DNA from: an uncultured Desulfuromusa sp.
GTDB lineage: Bacteria > Desulfobacterota > Desulfuromonadia > Desulfuromonadales > Geopsychrobacteraceae
Assembly: GCF_963675815.1 (NCBI RefSeq)
Contig: NZ_OY776574.1
Coordinates: 862,001 to 926,000, forward strand
Reading direction: 5' to 3'
DNA length: 64,000 bases
The position numbers and the translations under genes were made by a program. Position 1 is the first letter of the stretch; each line of letters starts with the position of its first letter. The notes under the pieces are model-generated. The model saw only the letters and a list, made by a program, of their open reading frames with translations, was not told where the DNA came from and did no database searches. Below are positions 46,538 through 54,751 of the stretch, piece after piece.

Positions 46538-47020
46538 TTAGGAAACTCGTCCTTTATAGGGTTCACGGTCAGGCCCCTGTACAGGATAATCCTTACGCAA
46601 AGGATGTCCCTCCCAGTCAGCCGGCATCAGAATCCGCCTCAAATCAGGATGGTTGTTAAACTTGATTCCCAGCAGATCCCAGCACTCCCGCTCATGCCAA
46701 TTGGCTGTCCCCCAGACGGTGCTAACAGTATCGATATTGGCACCCTCCTCTGCAACCGGAGCTTTGATCCGAAAACGCTCCTTTGTGGTGATATTGTAGA
46801 GGTTATAGACCACCATAAAACGTGGTGCTTGCCCCATATAATCGACGCCACAAAGATCACACAACAAGTTGTAACCAAAATTGTCACGCATGAACATACA
46901 GATATCAACGATCTGCTCTTTTTTCACGGTAACAGTGGTCTCCCCGCGAAACTCCACAACATCCAGAACTTCTGCAGGGAACTTTGCTTTTAATTTTTCA
47001 ACAATTCCTTGAGCACTCAT
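46538..47020 (-). CDS. nuoC: complex I subunit C (30-kDa type)
   Basis: A 160-residue peripheral-arm subunit with the family signature ERECWDLLGIKFNNHPDLRRILMPADWEGHPLRKDYP. It is a separate protein here, not fused to NuoD as in E. coli. It lies between nuoB and nuoD. Confidence 0.96.
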   Translation of the reverse strand: MSAQGIVEKLKAKFPAEVLDVVEFRGETTVTVKKEQIVDICMFMRDNFGYNLLCDLCGVDYMGQAPRFMVVYNLYNITTKERFRIKAPVAEEGANIDTVSTVWGTANWHERECWDLLGIKFNNHPDLRRILMPADWEGHPLRKDYPVQGPDREPYKGRVS

Positions 47021-47048
47021 TGATTTTCCTATTATTCAACTATGGCCT

Positions 47049-47567
47049 TCAGGCCTTATTGTGAACGACATCACCGACGCCAATAGCAGCACCAAACGTA
47101 TTCCGCTCTGCCCTGATTTTGTCCTGCAGCTTCATCAAGCCGTAAAGAAGACCTTCCGGTCGCGGTGGACAGCCGGGAATATAAACATCAACAGGGAGGA
47201 ACTCATCGACACCCTGCACCGTGCTGTAAGTGTCAAAAATCCCGCCGGATGAAGCACAAGCCCCCATCGCAATAACATAACGTGGTTCAGGCATCTGTTC
47301 GTAAACTGTCTTAATGACGGGAACCATTTTTTTAGTAACAGTTCCGGCAACAATGATGACATCAGCCTGACGTGGTGACGCACGAAAGAGAATCCCCATA
47401 CGGTCAAGGTCAAATCGGGCAGCACCGGTTGCCATCATTTCAATGGCACAGCATGCCAAACCAAAAGTCATGGGCCACATAGAGCTTGCCCGAGACCAGT
47501 TGACCAACTTGTCCAAGCTCGTTGTAACAAAGCCGCTACCGAGCGTTTTTGGTTGCTCTACTCCCAT
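47049..47567 (-). CDS. nuoB: complex I subunit B (cluster N2)
   Basis: A 172-residue subunit carrying the terminal [4Fe-4S] cluster N2. The cysteines appear as GLACCAIEMM, MGACASSGG and VYIPGCPPRPE. The ATG at 47567 overlaps the nuoA stop and has AAGGAG eight bases upstream. It hands electrons to menaquinone together with NuoD. Confidence 0.96.
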   Translation of the reverse strand: MGVEQPKTLGSGFVTTSLDKLVNWSRASSMWPMTFGLACCAIEMMATGAARFDLDRMGILFRASPRQADVIIVAGTVTKKMVPVIKTVYEQMPEPRYVIAMGACASSGGIFDTYSTVQGVDEFLPVDVYIPGCPPRPEGLLYGLMKLQDKIRAERNTFGAAIGVGDVVHNKA

Positions 47568-47914
47568 TCCAGAGCTCCTTTTTTCCATACATAGACAAAG
47601 CCGACGAGAAGAATAACAATAAACACTCCCATCTCTACAAAACCGAAAATCCCAAGGCGTTTAAACATGACCGCCCAAGGATAAAGAAAAACAGCTTCAA
47701 TATCGAAGAGAATAAAAAGCATCGCGACAATGTAAAATTTAATTGAAAAGCGCTCTTCGGCTGGACCAATAAGAGGCATCCCACACTCATACGGCGCCAG
47801 CTTGACCTCACTTGGTTTTTTCACCCCGATAAGTCGGGACAAAACGACCGACCCAAGAGCAAAAGCAAATGCGATTCCGATGACGACAAGAATCGGCAGA
47901 TAAGTATCCAGCAT
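47558..47914 (-). CDS. nuoA: complex I subunit A
   Basis: A 118-residue, three-helix subunit with the conserved loop (KLAPYECGMPLIGPAEERFSIKFYIVAMLFILFDIEAVFLYPWA). The ATG at 47914 has AAGGAG upstream. It is first in the operon nuoABCDHIJKLMN. Confidence 0.95.
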   Translation of the reverse strand: MLDTYLPILVVIGIAFAFALGSVVLSRLIGVKKPSEVKLAPYECGMPLIGPAEERFSIKFYIVAMLFILFDIEAVFLYPWAVMFKRLGIFGFVEMGVFIVILLVGFVYVWKKGALEWE

Positions 47915-47994
47915 AAAAACTGCTCCTTCCTTAGAAGAGACCAAACCATTCAGCTGTGCCTGACAAGCTGTCAGCATACTCCACAGCGTGTGAA

Positions 47995-48023
47995 AAACTA
48001 GGATAATTCCCCCGATATGTCAA
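47995..48023 (-). promoter_or_regulatory. sigma-70 promoter of the nuo operon
   Basis: A perfect TTGACA (48023-48018), a 17-base spacer and TAGTTT (48000-47995), about 80 bases before nuoA. An ATACAGTATAC motif (48044-48034) lies 10 bases upstream of the -35 element, a usual activator position. Confidence 0.6.
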
Positions 48024-48080
48024 GAGAAATACCGTATACTGTATGCAATTAAGGTGAAGAAGATAATATGATTGTAGATT

Positions 48081-48118
48081 GATATTACAGCAGTTTTTAG
48101 CTGAATATCATTTTTTTT
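48081..48118 (+). terminator. orphan hairpin plus T run on the plus strand
   Basis: GATATT-A-CAGC pairs with GCTGAATATC (one bulge), followed by eight T. No plus-strand gene precedes it; it lies between nuoA and hslO, both on the minus strand. It may end a short antisense or small RNA, or be chance. Confidence 0.35.
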
Positions 48119-48166
48119 ACTTTGTTTTTTCTCTTTATCAGAAAACCGGATCGGCCATATTCACAT

Positions 48167-49042
48167 TCATTTTGCCGTTTCAATTAACTTATTCATCACT
48201 TCGCGGCTAAAGTGGTAGTGATGGCGGCAATATTCACAAACCACCTCAACCGGGTTTTGCTCTTCAGCCAGAGAAGCAAGCTCCTGACGCCCCAGACCAA
48301 TCAACATCTGTTCAATCTGCTGCTGGTCGCACGGGCAATAAAAAAGCAGCGGAGTTTGTTGCTGCACATTAAATTCAGCAGAAACAAATATTTCCGCAAG
48401 AATCTCTTTGGGTGTCAGCCCTCGCTTCAGCATCGTTGTCGTTGGCGGCAAACCTTTTATTCTCTGGCTCAAAAGCTCAATTGACTCGGAATCTGCGTGG
48501 GGCAGGGTTTGCACCAAAAAACCTCCCGCGCCCCCTACTCGACCCTCAGCATCAAGCTCAACCCCCAATCCGAGACTTGATGGCACCTGCTCTGAGCTGG
48601 TTAAATACCAGGCCAGATCCTCTGCAACTTCGCTGGTCTGCAACTGGACCATGCTTTGATATGCTTCTTTCAAACCAAGATCTTTCCGCACGTGGAGAAA
48701 ACCAGCCCGGCCAACCGCACCGGCAACATTGAATCGGCCCCCAATAGGCGGCAGCCCGGCAGTTGGGTTGCGGACTGAACCACGAACCCTTCCATCAGCA
48801 TCAGCTTCAACACTTATTTTTCCCAGAGGGCCATTTCCTTCCATAACCAGAGCGAGGCGCTGTTTTCCCTTTAGCAAGGATCCCAACAACGCACCACCCG
48901 TCAATAAGCGACCCAGAGCGACTGTTGCGGTCAAATCCGTCTGCTGTTTTTCACAGACAGTGCGAACCAATTGAGTCGATACGGCAGCGGCCGCACGAAA
49001 CAATCCATCGGGGCTCACCACTCGAATTAAATGATCTTCCAT
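48167..49042 (-). CDS. hslO: redox-regulated chaperone Hsp33
   Basis: A 291-residue Hsp33. The N-terminal folding domain (LIRVVSPDGLFRAAAAVST ...) is followed by the C-terminal zinc redox switch with four cysteines in the order C-x-C (CPCDQQ) and C-x-x-C (CEYCRHHYHF). Oxidation releases zinc and activates holdase function. Three direct 12-base repeats, each holding AAGGG, stand directly before the ATG. Confidence 0.96.
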   Translation of the reverse strand: MEDHLIRVVSPDGLFRAAAAVSTQLVRTVCEKQQTDLTATVALGRLLTGGALLGSLLKGKQRLALVMEGNGPLGKISVEADADGRVRGSVRNPTAGLPPIGGRFNVAGAVGRAGFLHVRKDLGLKEAYQSMVQLQTSEVAEDLAWYLTSSEQVPSSLGLGVELDAEGRVGGAGGFLVQTLPHADSESIELLSQRIKGLPPTTTMLKRGLTPKEILAEIFVSAEFNVQQQTPLLFYCPCDQQQIEQMLIGLGRQELASLAEEQNPVEVVCEYCRHHYHFSREVMNKLIETAK

Positions 49043-49043
49043 T

Positions 49044-49079
49044 ATATTGCCCTTGATATTGCCCTTGATATTGCCCTTG
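49044..49079. repeat. three tandem 12-base repeats containing the hslO ribosome-binding site
   Basis: Three perfect copies of ATATTGCCCTTG (plus strand); in the hslO mRNA each reads CAAGGGCAATAT. The copy nearest the ATG places AAGGG seven bases before the start. The array fills the entire 38-base gap between the ABC permease stop and hslO. Confidence 0.9.
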
Positions 49080-49080
49080 A

Positions 49081-49869
49081 TCAGGCTCTTAAACGATATC
49101 CTTTGCCAATCAGCCAGGCGGCCCAGAAAAACAATACCGCTGCGATCCCAAGACTGACTCCAAAAGCGACATAATAACTGGTATCACCAACGCCGATTAT
49201 CGCATGACGGAATCCGTCAATGAGGTAAAATAGTGGATTGAGATAGGAGAATTGGCCCCACGGATCAGGAAGGATCGAAATTGGATAGAAAACTCCACCG
49301 AGGTAGACCAGAGGTAAAATCAAAAAATTACTATACATTGAAAGAGTGTCAAAATTATGTGCATAGATAGCCGCAATCAAACCAAACTGGGCAAATAAAA
49401 AACTGGCAATAACCGCCATAAATATCGCCAATAAAGGTGACTCCCAGGGGAGAGTTGCAAAAACGGTTGAGATCAGCCACACAACGGTACCCACCAGCAA
49501 TCCGCGCAACATCGCCGCAAGCGTATAGGCCATGATGAACTGTGGCGGACTCACCGGGGTCACCAGAAGATCAACGATCCCACCAAGGTAGCGCGACATG
49601 AATAATGAGGAAGAGGTATTCGCAAAGGTATTATTAATCACCCCCATGATAATTAATCCCGGAATAACAAATTGGGCATAACTGAACCCGGGCAGAACGT
49701 TAAGTCGATCTCCCAAGGTGGCACCAAACACGAACAGATAAAGCGAAGCAGTCACAATAGGAGTCAGAAGGGTCTGCGTAGAAACCCGCAGAAAACGCAG
49801 AATTTCTTTCCGTAACAGGGTCACAAAGGGAAGCCAGGGATAATATTTCGTATCTGTACTAATGACCAT
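49081..49869 (-). CDS. ABC-2 type transporter permease (NodJ-like)
   Basis: A 262-residue membrane protein with six hydrophobic segments and an ABC-2 signature near the C-terminus (YLGGVFYPISILPDPWGQFSYLNPLFYLIDGFRHAIIG). The ATG at 49869 lies inside the end of the ATPase gene, with GGAGGCGGAG upstream. With that ATPase it forms an exporter for lipids, polysaccharides or drugs; the cargo is unknown. Confidence 0.88.
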   Translation of the reverse strand: MVISTDTKYYPWLPFVTLLRKEILRFLRVSTQTLLTPIVTASLYLFVFGATLGDRLNVLPGFSYAQFVIPGLIIMGVINNTFANTSSSLFMSRYLGGIVDLLVTPVSPPQFIMAYTLAAMLRGLLVGTVVWLISTVFATLPWESPLLAIFMAVIASFLFAQFGLIAAIYAHNFDTLSMYSNFLILPLVYLGGVFYPISILPDPWGQFSYLNPLFYLIDGFRHAIIGVGDTSYYVAFGVSLGIAAVLFFWAAWLIGKGYRLRA

Positions 49870-50785
49870 CGATCTCCGCCTCCAATCCAGTGAGGTGGAT
49901 AAAGACCTCTTCCAGGCCACTCTGATCTGTCTCGATATCCTGAATCTTTAATCCCGACTCGGTGAGCTTGTTCAGAACAGACCCAGCCCCTTCCCCAGCC
50001 GGCAGACGCAGCAAAAGAAGACCACCATTTTCTTTGAGTTCGGGGGAATATTCCCCCAGCCCGGGCGGAATCTCAGTCAAAGGGGTTTCCAACCAAAGCC
50101 TTAGCCGCCGGTTTGACAGCCGCCGAATGAGCCTTTGTGTGTCCTCCAGTGCGATCAGCTCACCATGATTCATGATTCCGATGCGGTCACACATCTCCTC
50201 AGCCTCTTCCAGATAGTGAGTTGTCAGCAGTATCGTTATCCCTTGCCGGTTAATCTCCCTGACAAAAGCCCACAACCCATGACGTAATTCAACATCAACC
50301 CCCGCCGTCGGCTCATCCAGAATCAACAATCTGGGCCTATGAATCAAAGCTTTAGCAATCATAAAGCGCCGCTTCAGACCACCGGAAAGCTTCAGCATGA
50401 CTTTATCCAGATAAGGCTTCAATCCAAGACGATCTATCAATAACTGGCGCCATTCAGGGTCATCTTTAACACCATAATACCCGGCGTGCATCCGGAGAGC
50501 CTGATCAACAGTAAAGAAATTATCAATAACAATTTCCTGATGAACAACCCCCAGCATTCTGCGGGTGTAGCGATACTCTCTCTGGTTATCATATCCAAAG
50601 GCGGTAATGCTTCCTGATCCCAGGCGCACCACTCCAGCGATCATATTGATCGTGGTGCTCTTTCCTGCGCCATTTGGCCCAAGCAACCCAAAGATTTCAC
50701 CTTCTTTGATAGCAAAATCAATTCCCTTGACAGCAGGGACACCATCAAAAGACTTACATAATTTTTTAATTTCCAATGCATCCAT
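49859..50785 (-). CDS. ABC transporter ATP-binding protein (NodI/DrrA-like)
   Basis: A 308-residue ATPase with Walker A GPNGAGKST, signature LSGGLKRR, Walker B RLLILDEPTAGVD and the switch histidine in TTHYLEEAEEMCD. A C-terminal extension is typical of NodI/DrrA exporters. The start is uncertain: ATG 50785 (MDALEIKKL) has no ribosome-binding site, while a TTG six codons upstream follows GGAG. It is coupled to the permease gene by overlap. Confidence 0.92.
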   Translation of the reverse strand: MDALEIKKLCKSFDGVPAVKGIDFAIKEGEIFGLLGPNGAGKSTTINMIAGVVRLGSGSITAFGYDNQREYRYTRRMLGVVHQEIVIDNFFTVDQALRMHAGYYGVKDDPEWRQLLIDRLGLKPYLDKVMLKLSGGLKRRFMIAKALIHRPRLLILDEPTAGVDVELRHGLWAFVREINRQGITILLTTHYLEEAEEMCDRIGIMNHGELIALEDTQRLIRRLSNRRLRLWLETPLTEIPPGLGEYSPELKENGGLLLLRLPAGEGAGSVLNKLTESGLKIQDIETDQSGLEEVFIHLTGLEAEIDGH

Positions 50786-50941
50786 AGCGCGAATATACAA
50801 CTCACTCCAGACTCTGGCAAGAGCAGTGCAACAACATTTACAATTATCCCCCTCTGTTTCTTGACAGGAAAAGTAAACTTCACCATCATAGAGAAACAGA
50901 CAGCCTCGAATTGATCGCCGAACCATAAAGGATCTCATATT

Positions 50942-51580
50942 TTGTTTAAAAAAGTGCATTCTTTTCTTATGGCTAAAAGTTACGACTATGCCATGCGTAG
51001 TACCGAAAAGAAGTGCCTGCATGAGTGGCGGATGAGCCTGCTGTCTCAAGCAAAAGGGGAACTACTGGAAATTGGAGCGGGGACAGGAGTTAACCTCCCT
51101 CACTACCCTGAGAGGGTGACACAAATGACTCTCAGTGAGCCGGATATGCAGATGCGCAAAATTCTGCAAAAGAAAACTCTCTCTATGCAGAAAACCCGTG
51201 TCAACATAACCCATTGGGGGATCGAATCAATTGACATGCCGGATTCCTCTTTTGACACAATTGTCTCTACCCTGGTTCTCTGCTCAGTTCCTCACCTTGA
51301 AAACAGCCTGAAAGAAATTTACCGCCTGCTCCGTCCACAAGGAACTTTTCTTTTCCTTGAACATATTATTTCCGACCATCCCCAAACTTTAAGCTGGCAA
51401 CGTAGAATTGAACCATTCTGGAAGATCTGCGCAGGGAACTGTCGCTTGACACGTGATACCGCAACAGCTATCCGGGCTTCAGGTCTCAGAATCAAACAGT
51501 TGACTGAAGCTCCAATGACAGGGACACCGGCATTTGTCAGTAGAACAATCCGCGGGGCGGCCAGCAAACCAGAGCTTTGA
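50942..51580 (+). CDS. class I SAM-dependent methyltransferase
   Basis: A 212-residue methyltransferase with the SAM motif LLEIGAGTGVNLPHYP, an acidic residue at the end of strand 2 (LSEPD), and FDTIVSTLVLCSVPHLENSL, resembling UbiE-like or phospholipid N-methyltransferases. The likely initiator is TTG at 50942, nine bases after AAAGGA; the next ATG (50969) has no such site. It is divergent from the ABC exporter genes. The substrate is unknown. Confidence 0.82.
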   Translation: MFKKVHSFLMAKSYDYAMRSTEKKCLHEWRMSLLSQAKGELLEIGAGTGVNLPHYPERVTQMTLSEPDMQMRKILQKKTLSMQKTRVNITHWGIESIDMPDSSFDTIVSTLVLCSVPHLENSLKEIYRLLRPQGTFLFLEHIISDHPQTLSWQRRIEPFWKICAGNCRLTRDTATAIRASGLRIKQLTEAPMTGTPAFVSRTIRGAASKPEL

Positions 51581-51716
51581 CATCGAAGCAAATTGTTCCG
51601 GACGGTTGCATGATTTGCAAAACTACTCCAGAATAGTCTTATCATTGGCAGTTAAAACAAACCGCTTAACCATTCAGTTTGACAATCGAGCCGTAATAAA
51701 AAGGAGAGTACCGATC

Positions 51717-51998
51717 ATGGCAAAAGCTAGTGCACGTCACATCCTCGTCCCCAGTGAAGACAAGTGTAACGACCTGAAAGCAGAAATCGAAGCCGGAGCT
51801 GATTTTGCTCAAGTCGCTCAAAAACATTCCAAATGTCCCTCCGGAAAACAGGGGGGTGCCTTAGGTGAATTTTCCCCGGGGCAAATGGTCCGGGAGTTCG
51901 ATGAAGTCGTTTTTAGCGGCGAGGTAGGAAAAGTTTTAGGCCCTGTGAAAACCCAGTTTGGCTACCATCTTATTGAAGTCACCGATAGAACAGAGTAA
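51717..51998 (+). CDS. ppiC: parvulin-type peptidyl-prolyl isomerase
   Basis: A 93-residue single-domain parvulin (ASARHILVPSEDKCNDL ... HSKCPSGKQGGALGEFSPGQMVREFDEVVFSGEVG ... VKTQFGYHLIEV) like cytosolic PpiC, with no signal peptide. It speeds proline isomerisation during folding. AGGAG lies ten bases before the ATG at 51717. It may be co-transcribed with the methyltransferase gene 136 bases upstream. Confidence 0.93.
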   Translation: MAKASARHILVPSEDKCNDLKAEIEAGADFAQVAQKHSKCPSGKQGGALGEFSPGQMVREFDEVVFSGEVGKVLGPVKTQFGYHLIEVTDRTE

Positions 51999-52016
51999 GA
52001 CAGATTCAGACAAGTA

Positions 52017-52040
52017 AGCCCGTTCATCTTGAACGGGCTT
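52017..52040. terminator. bidirectional terminator between convergent genes
   Basis: AAGCCCGTTCA and TGAACGGGCTT form an 11-bp stem with a three-base loop. It lies between the parvulin gene and the end of the redox operon and touches the stop codon of the latter. Confidence 0.85.
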
Positions 52041-52553
52041 TCAATCCAGCAGTTTATCCAACTCGTGCAGAATCTCTTCCTGCTCCCGGATTCTTTCGTG
52101 ATAATAGTTCCAGACATGGTAACTTTGCAGTCCCAGAATCGTTAATCCAACGGCAAAAACCGCCCAGAAGTTTTCGCTCAAACCTTCGGAAAAATGATAA
52201 AACAGATAAAAGGCACCAAGATAACCAAAATGCCCCAAAGCTCCTCGCGGCTTCTTGTCACTGGCCATCTGCGTCAGGATTAAAATAATCGCTGAAAATC
52301 CATAGACAACCAATGCCCCATTAATATACTTAACGGGTGGTCCCGCACCTAAAGCAGCGCGGATACTGTCACTTAGCGGCGGCAAAAAGTCAAAATTACG
52401 AAATGCCCCCATACTAAGAGCCGTAAAAAGAGCGAGGATCCAAAGGCCGGTACTAGACAGTAACTCTAGCTTTTTAATCTTTGACTGAACCTGTTTACGC
52501 AGGGGATTGATGTCCGGCAGAGGATCTTCTGTTTCATGATTGATCGGATCCAT
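52041..52553 (-). CDS. four-helix membrane protein at the end of the redox operon
   Basis: A 170-residue protein not recognised as a known family. It has a charged N-terminus (1-30), about four hydrophobic segments between 35 and 150, and a short charged coiled C-terminus (HERIREQEEILHELDKLLD). It overlaps the preceding sensor-like gene by 20 bases, so it is translated with it. No heme or metal motif is visible. It may be an anchor or partner of the sensor-like protein. Confidence 0.6.
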   Translation of the reverse strand: MDPINHETEDPLPDINPLRKQVQSKIKKLELLSSTGLWILALFTALSMGAFRNFDFLPPLSDSIRAALGAGPPVKYINGALVVYGFSAIILILTQMASDKKPRGALGHFGYLGAFYLFYHFSEGLSENFWAVFAVGLTILGLQSYHVWNYYHERIREQEEILHELDKLLD

Positions 52554-53367
52554 TGTCTACATTTCTGTTTGGGGTTTCCAGAGCTTTCAAAGCCCTCAAA
52601 GCTTGATCCCGCTGCTTAACTAATAAACGAAAATCCTTATTTAATTTTCCAAGCTTATGATCAGATTTCGGCAGGTCTTCCTCAGCAACTCCCTGAGACG
52701 CCTGTTCTGCATTGTATGTCAGTCGCAAAATGGGTAGGAACAGATTTATTCTCAACAGCGCAGTCACCCCACCAACTGTTAAAAATAATACCATTATGCT
52801 GAAAATTATCATTCGGGTTCTCAGCAATGCAAGCGTTTTATCCAGGTGTTGACTGGAGATGGCAATACTGAAAAATCCGAGGATTTGGTCCTCTTCAGCA
52901 TGAAAATGACAGGCCGCGGTTGAGCATTGTGGTTCATTAACAATGGGCAGCGAAATAATCAAATTGCCGTTGTCACGATCGATGTCATGCCGCTGACTCT
53001 CCTGCGGCAATGGTTCAGGGCCCAGAAAGTCTGAAATATGGTTCGCAGCAATATTTGACAAACCCTCGGAACCATCCCGCCCGGAATACCTGATCTTTCC
53101 TTCCGGACCGTAGATCTTAATTAGTTTTACATCTGCCCGCGTCCCGATATTGGCAACAATATCCTGAATGGCTCGTTGATTATCTTCAAGCATGGCGGAT
53201 TTCGTAGACTTAACGACGGTATCAGCACAGTTATTTGCAGTGAGAAATGCCGACTTGGTCATGTCTGCTTTGATAAAAGAGTACAGCAGCAGGCAACCAA
53301 AAATCACAAACCCTGTGACCGCAATCGTGACCGGAATAATGGCTCTAGCGATCAAATTATCAAACAT
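52534..53367 (-). CDS. heme-c sensor-like protein with HAMP-like region and no output domain
   Basis: A 277-residue membrane protein: N-terminal helix (10-30), periplasmic domain (32-183), second helix (185-205), then a HAMP-like segment and coiled coil, and the end. The periplasmic domain matches that of the histidine kinase at 59967-61568 (NEPQCSTAACH against NEPSCYTAACH; both with MLxDN near residue 60). It keeps the C-X4-C-H motif (Cys148, Cys153, His154) but lacks the kinase's CSFCH. No kinase, cyclase or methyl-accepting domain follows. It may modulate the kinase or be a redox component. Confidence 0.75.
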   Translation of the reverse strand: MFDNLIARAIIPVTIAVTGFVIFGCLLLYSFIKADMTKSAFLTANNCADTVVKSTKSAMLEDNQRAIQDIVANIGTRADVKLIKIYGPEGKIRYSGRDGSEGLSNIAANHISDFLGPEPLPQESQRHDIDRDNGNLIISLPIVNEPQCSTAACHFHAEEDQILGFFSIAISSQHLDKTLALLRTRMIIFSIMVLFLTVGGVTALLRINLFLPILRLTYNAEQASQGVAEEDLPKSDHKLGKLNKDFRLLVKQRDQALRALKALETPNRNVDNGSDQS

Positions 53368-53397
53368 AGGTCCTCACTTCCAAGGTTGGATATAAAC

Positions 53398-53436
53398 GAC
53401 CCTGACGAATGGAGAGAAACTCCACTCATCAGGGTC
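53398..53436 (-). other. intercistronic hairpin
   Basis: GACCCTGA and TCAGGGTC, with inner GGAG/CTCC, form a hairpin in the 125-base gap between the HybB-like gene and the sensor-like gene. There is no strong T run, so it may lower downstream expression or protect mRNA rather than end transcription. Confidence 0.5.
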
Positions 53437-53492
53437 TAGTCGCTAATGATATTTCTGAACGTATTGAGGCAAGGCTTTGAGCAACAAATTAT

Positions 53493-54749
53493 TTACTCAT
53501 CCGCCTGGGCCTTGAACTTATAAAGAATTGGCAGGCGATTCAAAATGAAGCGGTAAGTCGTCACATAAATTGCGAAAATAGTAATACTGATAATGATTTC
53601 AAATTTATGTGGAATCTCCTGATATAACTGCCAATTGAAGGTAATGAGCGCAGTATTCAAGCGATTCATAAGAATACCGGCAACCGTCCAGAATGCACCT
53701 ATGCGACACAATCCCACCAGTTTATGGCGAATCGCATAGGAAAGGAGAACCAGCGGTGCAAACACAAACCCAACAATCTCCAACAGCCACCATGTCCCCC
53801 AGCCTGTCGCCAGATAAGCCCATTCGTTATCGTGAGCAACAGCGATAAGCTTAATGATGAGGTAGGTACTCAAACCCATCGCGGCACCTTTGGCCAGTGA
53901 TATTGTAATCCTGTCAAGATTATCGATAAAACGTTGGTCACAACGCCACTTCATTGTATAGATGACAATTGTACTGACACAAATGACCATACACAGACCG
54001 GCGGGGATTGACGATGTAAAAAAGTGAATCCACTGGAAGGCGGACGAATACCAGAGGGGATGGACCTTGCCCGGCGCGTATAAAAACAATGCCCCCAAGG
54101 CTCCCTGGTGCAGGGTCGATAGAATAATACCTGACACAGTCAGACCAACGGTCCCTTTACGAATAAAATCATAGCCGCGTTGAAATCCAATCCACTCAAA
54201 GAAGGCTGTTGACACTTCTGCAACCTGAACAGAAAGATAAGTCGCAACATGCCAGCCGACAAGAAATAGAACTGCAGCAGGGCCGAAAGAATAAACCATA
54301 GGGTAAGACAAACGCCAGGGTTGCCCAAGATCGACCAGAAGATAAACAACCGCAAAGAAGTATCCCAACAATCCATTCAGCAGGGCCAGACGCTCAATTG
54401 GCTCAAAATCATGGCGCCCAAAAATCTCGACCGTAGTGCCGAGCATAAAGCCTGAAGCCGACAGCGGAACCATACAGAAAAGGCCAAAGCCCAGAAACAG
54501 CCCCCAGGGATAATCATAAGAAGCATGGGTAACAGATCCCAGACTGAAGATAAAACGGTAGATAATAACCGGGATACCAATGGCAAAGATGACAGCAAGA
54601 ATCCAGTTGAACTTATTTCGAAGCACTTGGCCGATATACTGATCGAGGGTCAACCCGAGCAGCAGCTTTTCCATCAAAGACCATTGCTTTCCATCTGCCT
54701 TAAGGGCCGCATCGTGTGGCTTAACTCCAAAAGTTGCTAATTTCTTCAT
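53493..54749 (-). CDS. HybB/NrfD-type quinone-interacting membrane subunit
   Basis: A 418-residue protein with about ten membrane helices. It matches the HybB branch of the NrfD/PsrC family (GIILSTLHQGALGALFLYAPGKVHPLWYSS). Such subunits exchange electrons with the menaquinone pool through a partner iron-sulfur protein, here encoded immediately upstream. No hydrogenase gene is present; a pentaheme cytochrome is, which points to a menaquinol:cytochrome c oxidoreductase like the CbcSTU type described in Geobacter (resemblance from memory). Confidence 0.88.
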   Translation of the reverse strand: MKKLATFGVKPHDAALKADGKQWSLMEKLLLGLTLDQYIGQVLRNKFNWILAVIFAIGIPVIIYRFIFSLGSVTHASYDYPWGLFLGFGLFCMVPLSASGFMLGTTVEIFGRHDFEPIERLALLNGLLGYFFAVVYLLVDLGQPWRLSYPMVYSFGPAAVLFLVGWHVATYLSVQVAEVSTAFFEWIGFQRGYDFIRKGTVGLTVSGIILSTLHQGALGALFLYAPGKVHPLWYSSAFQWIHFFTSSIPAGLCMVICVSTIVIYTMKWRCDQRFIDNLDRITISLAKGAAMGLSTYLIIKLIAVAHDNEWAYLATGWGTWWLLEIVGFVFAPLVLLSYAIRHKLVGLCRIGAFWTVAGILMNRLNTALITFNWQLYQEIPHKFEIIISITIFAIYVTTYRFILNRLPILYKFKAQADE

Positions 54750-54751
54750 TT

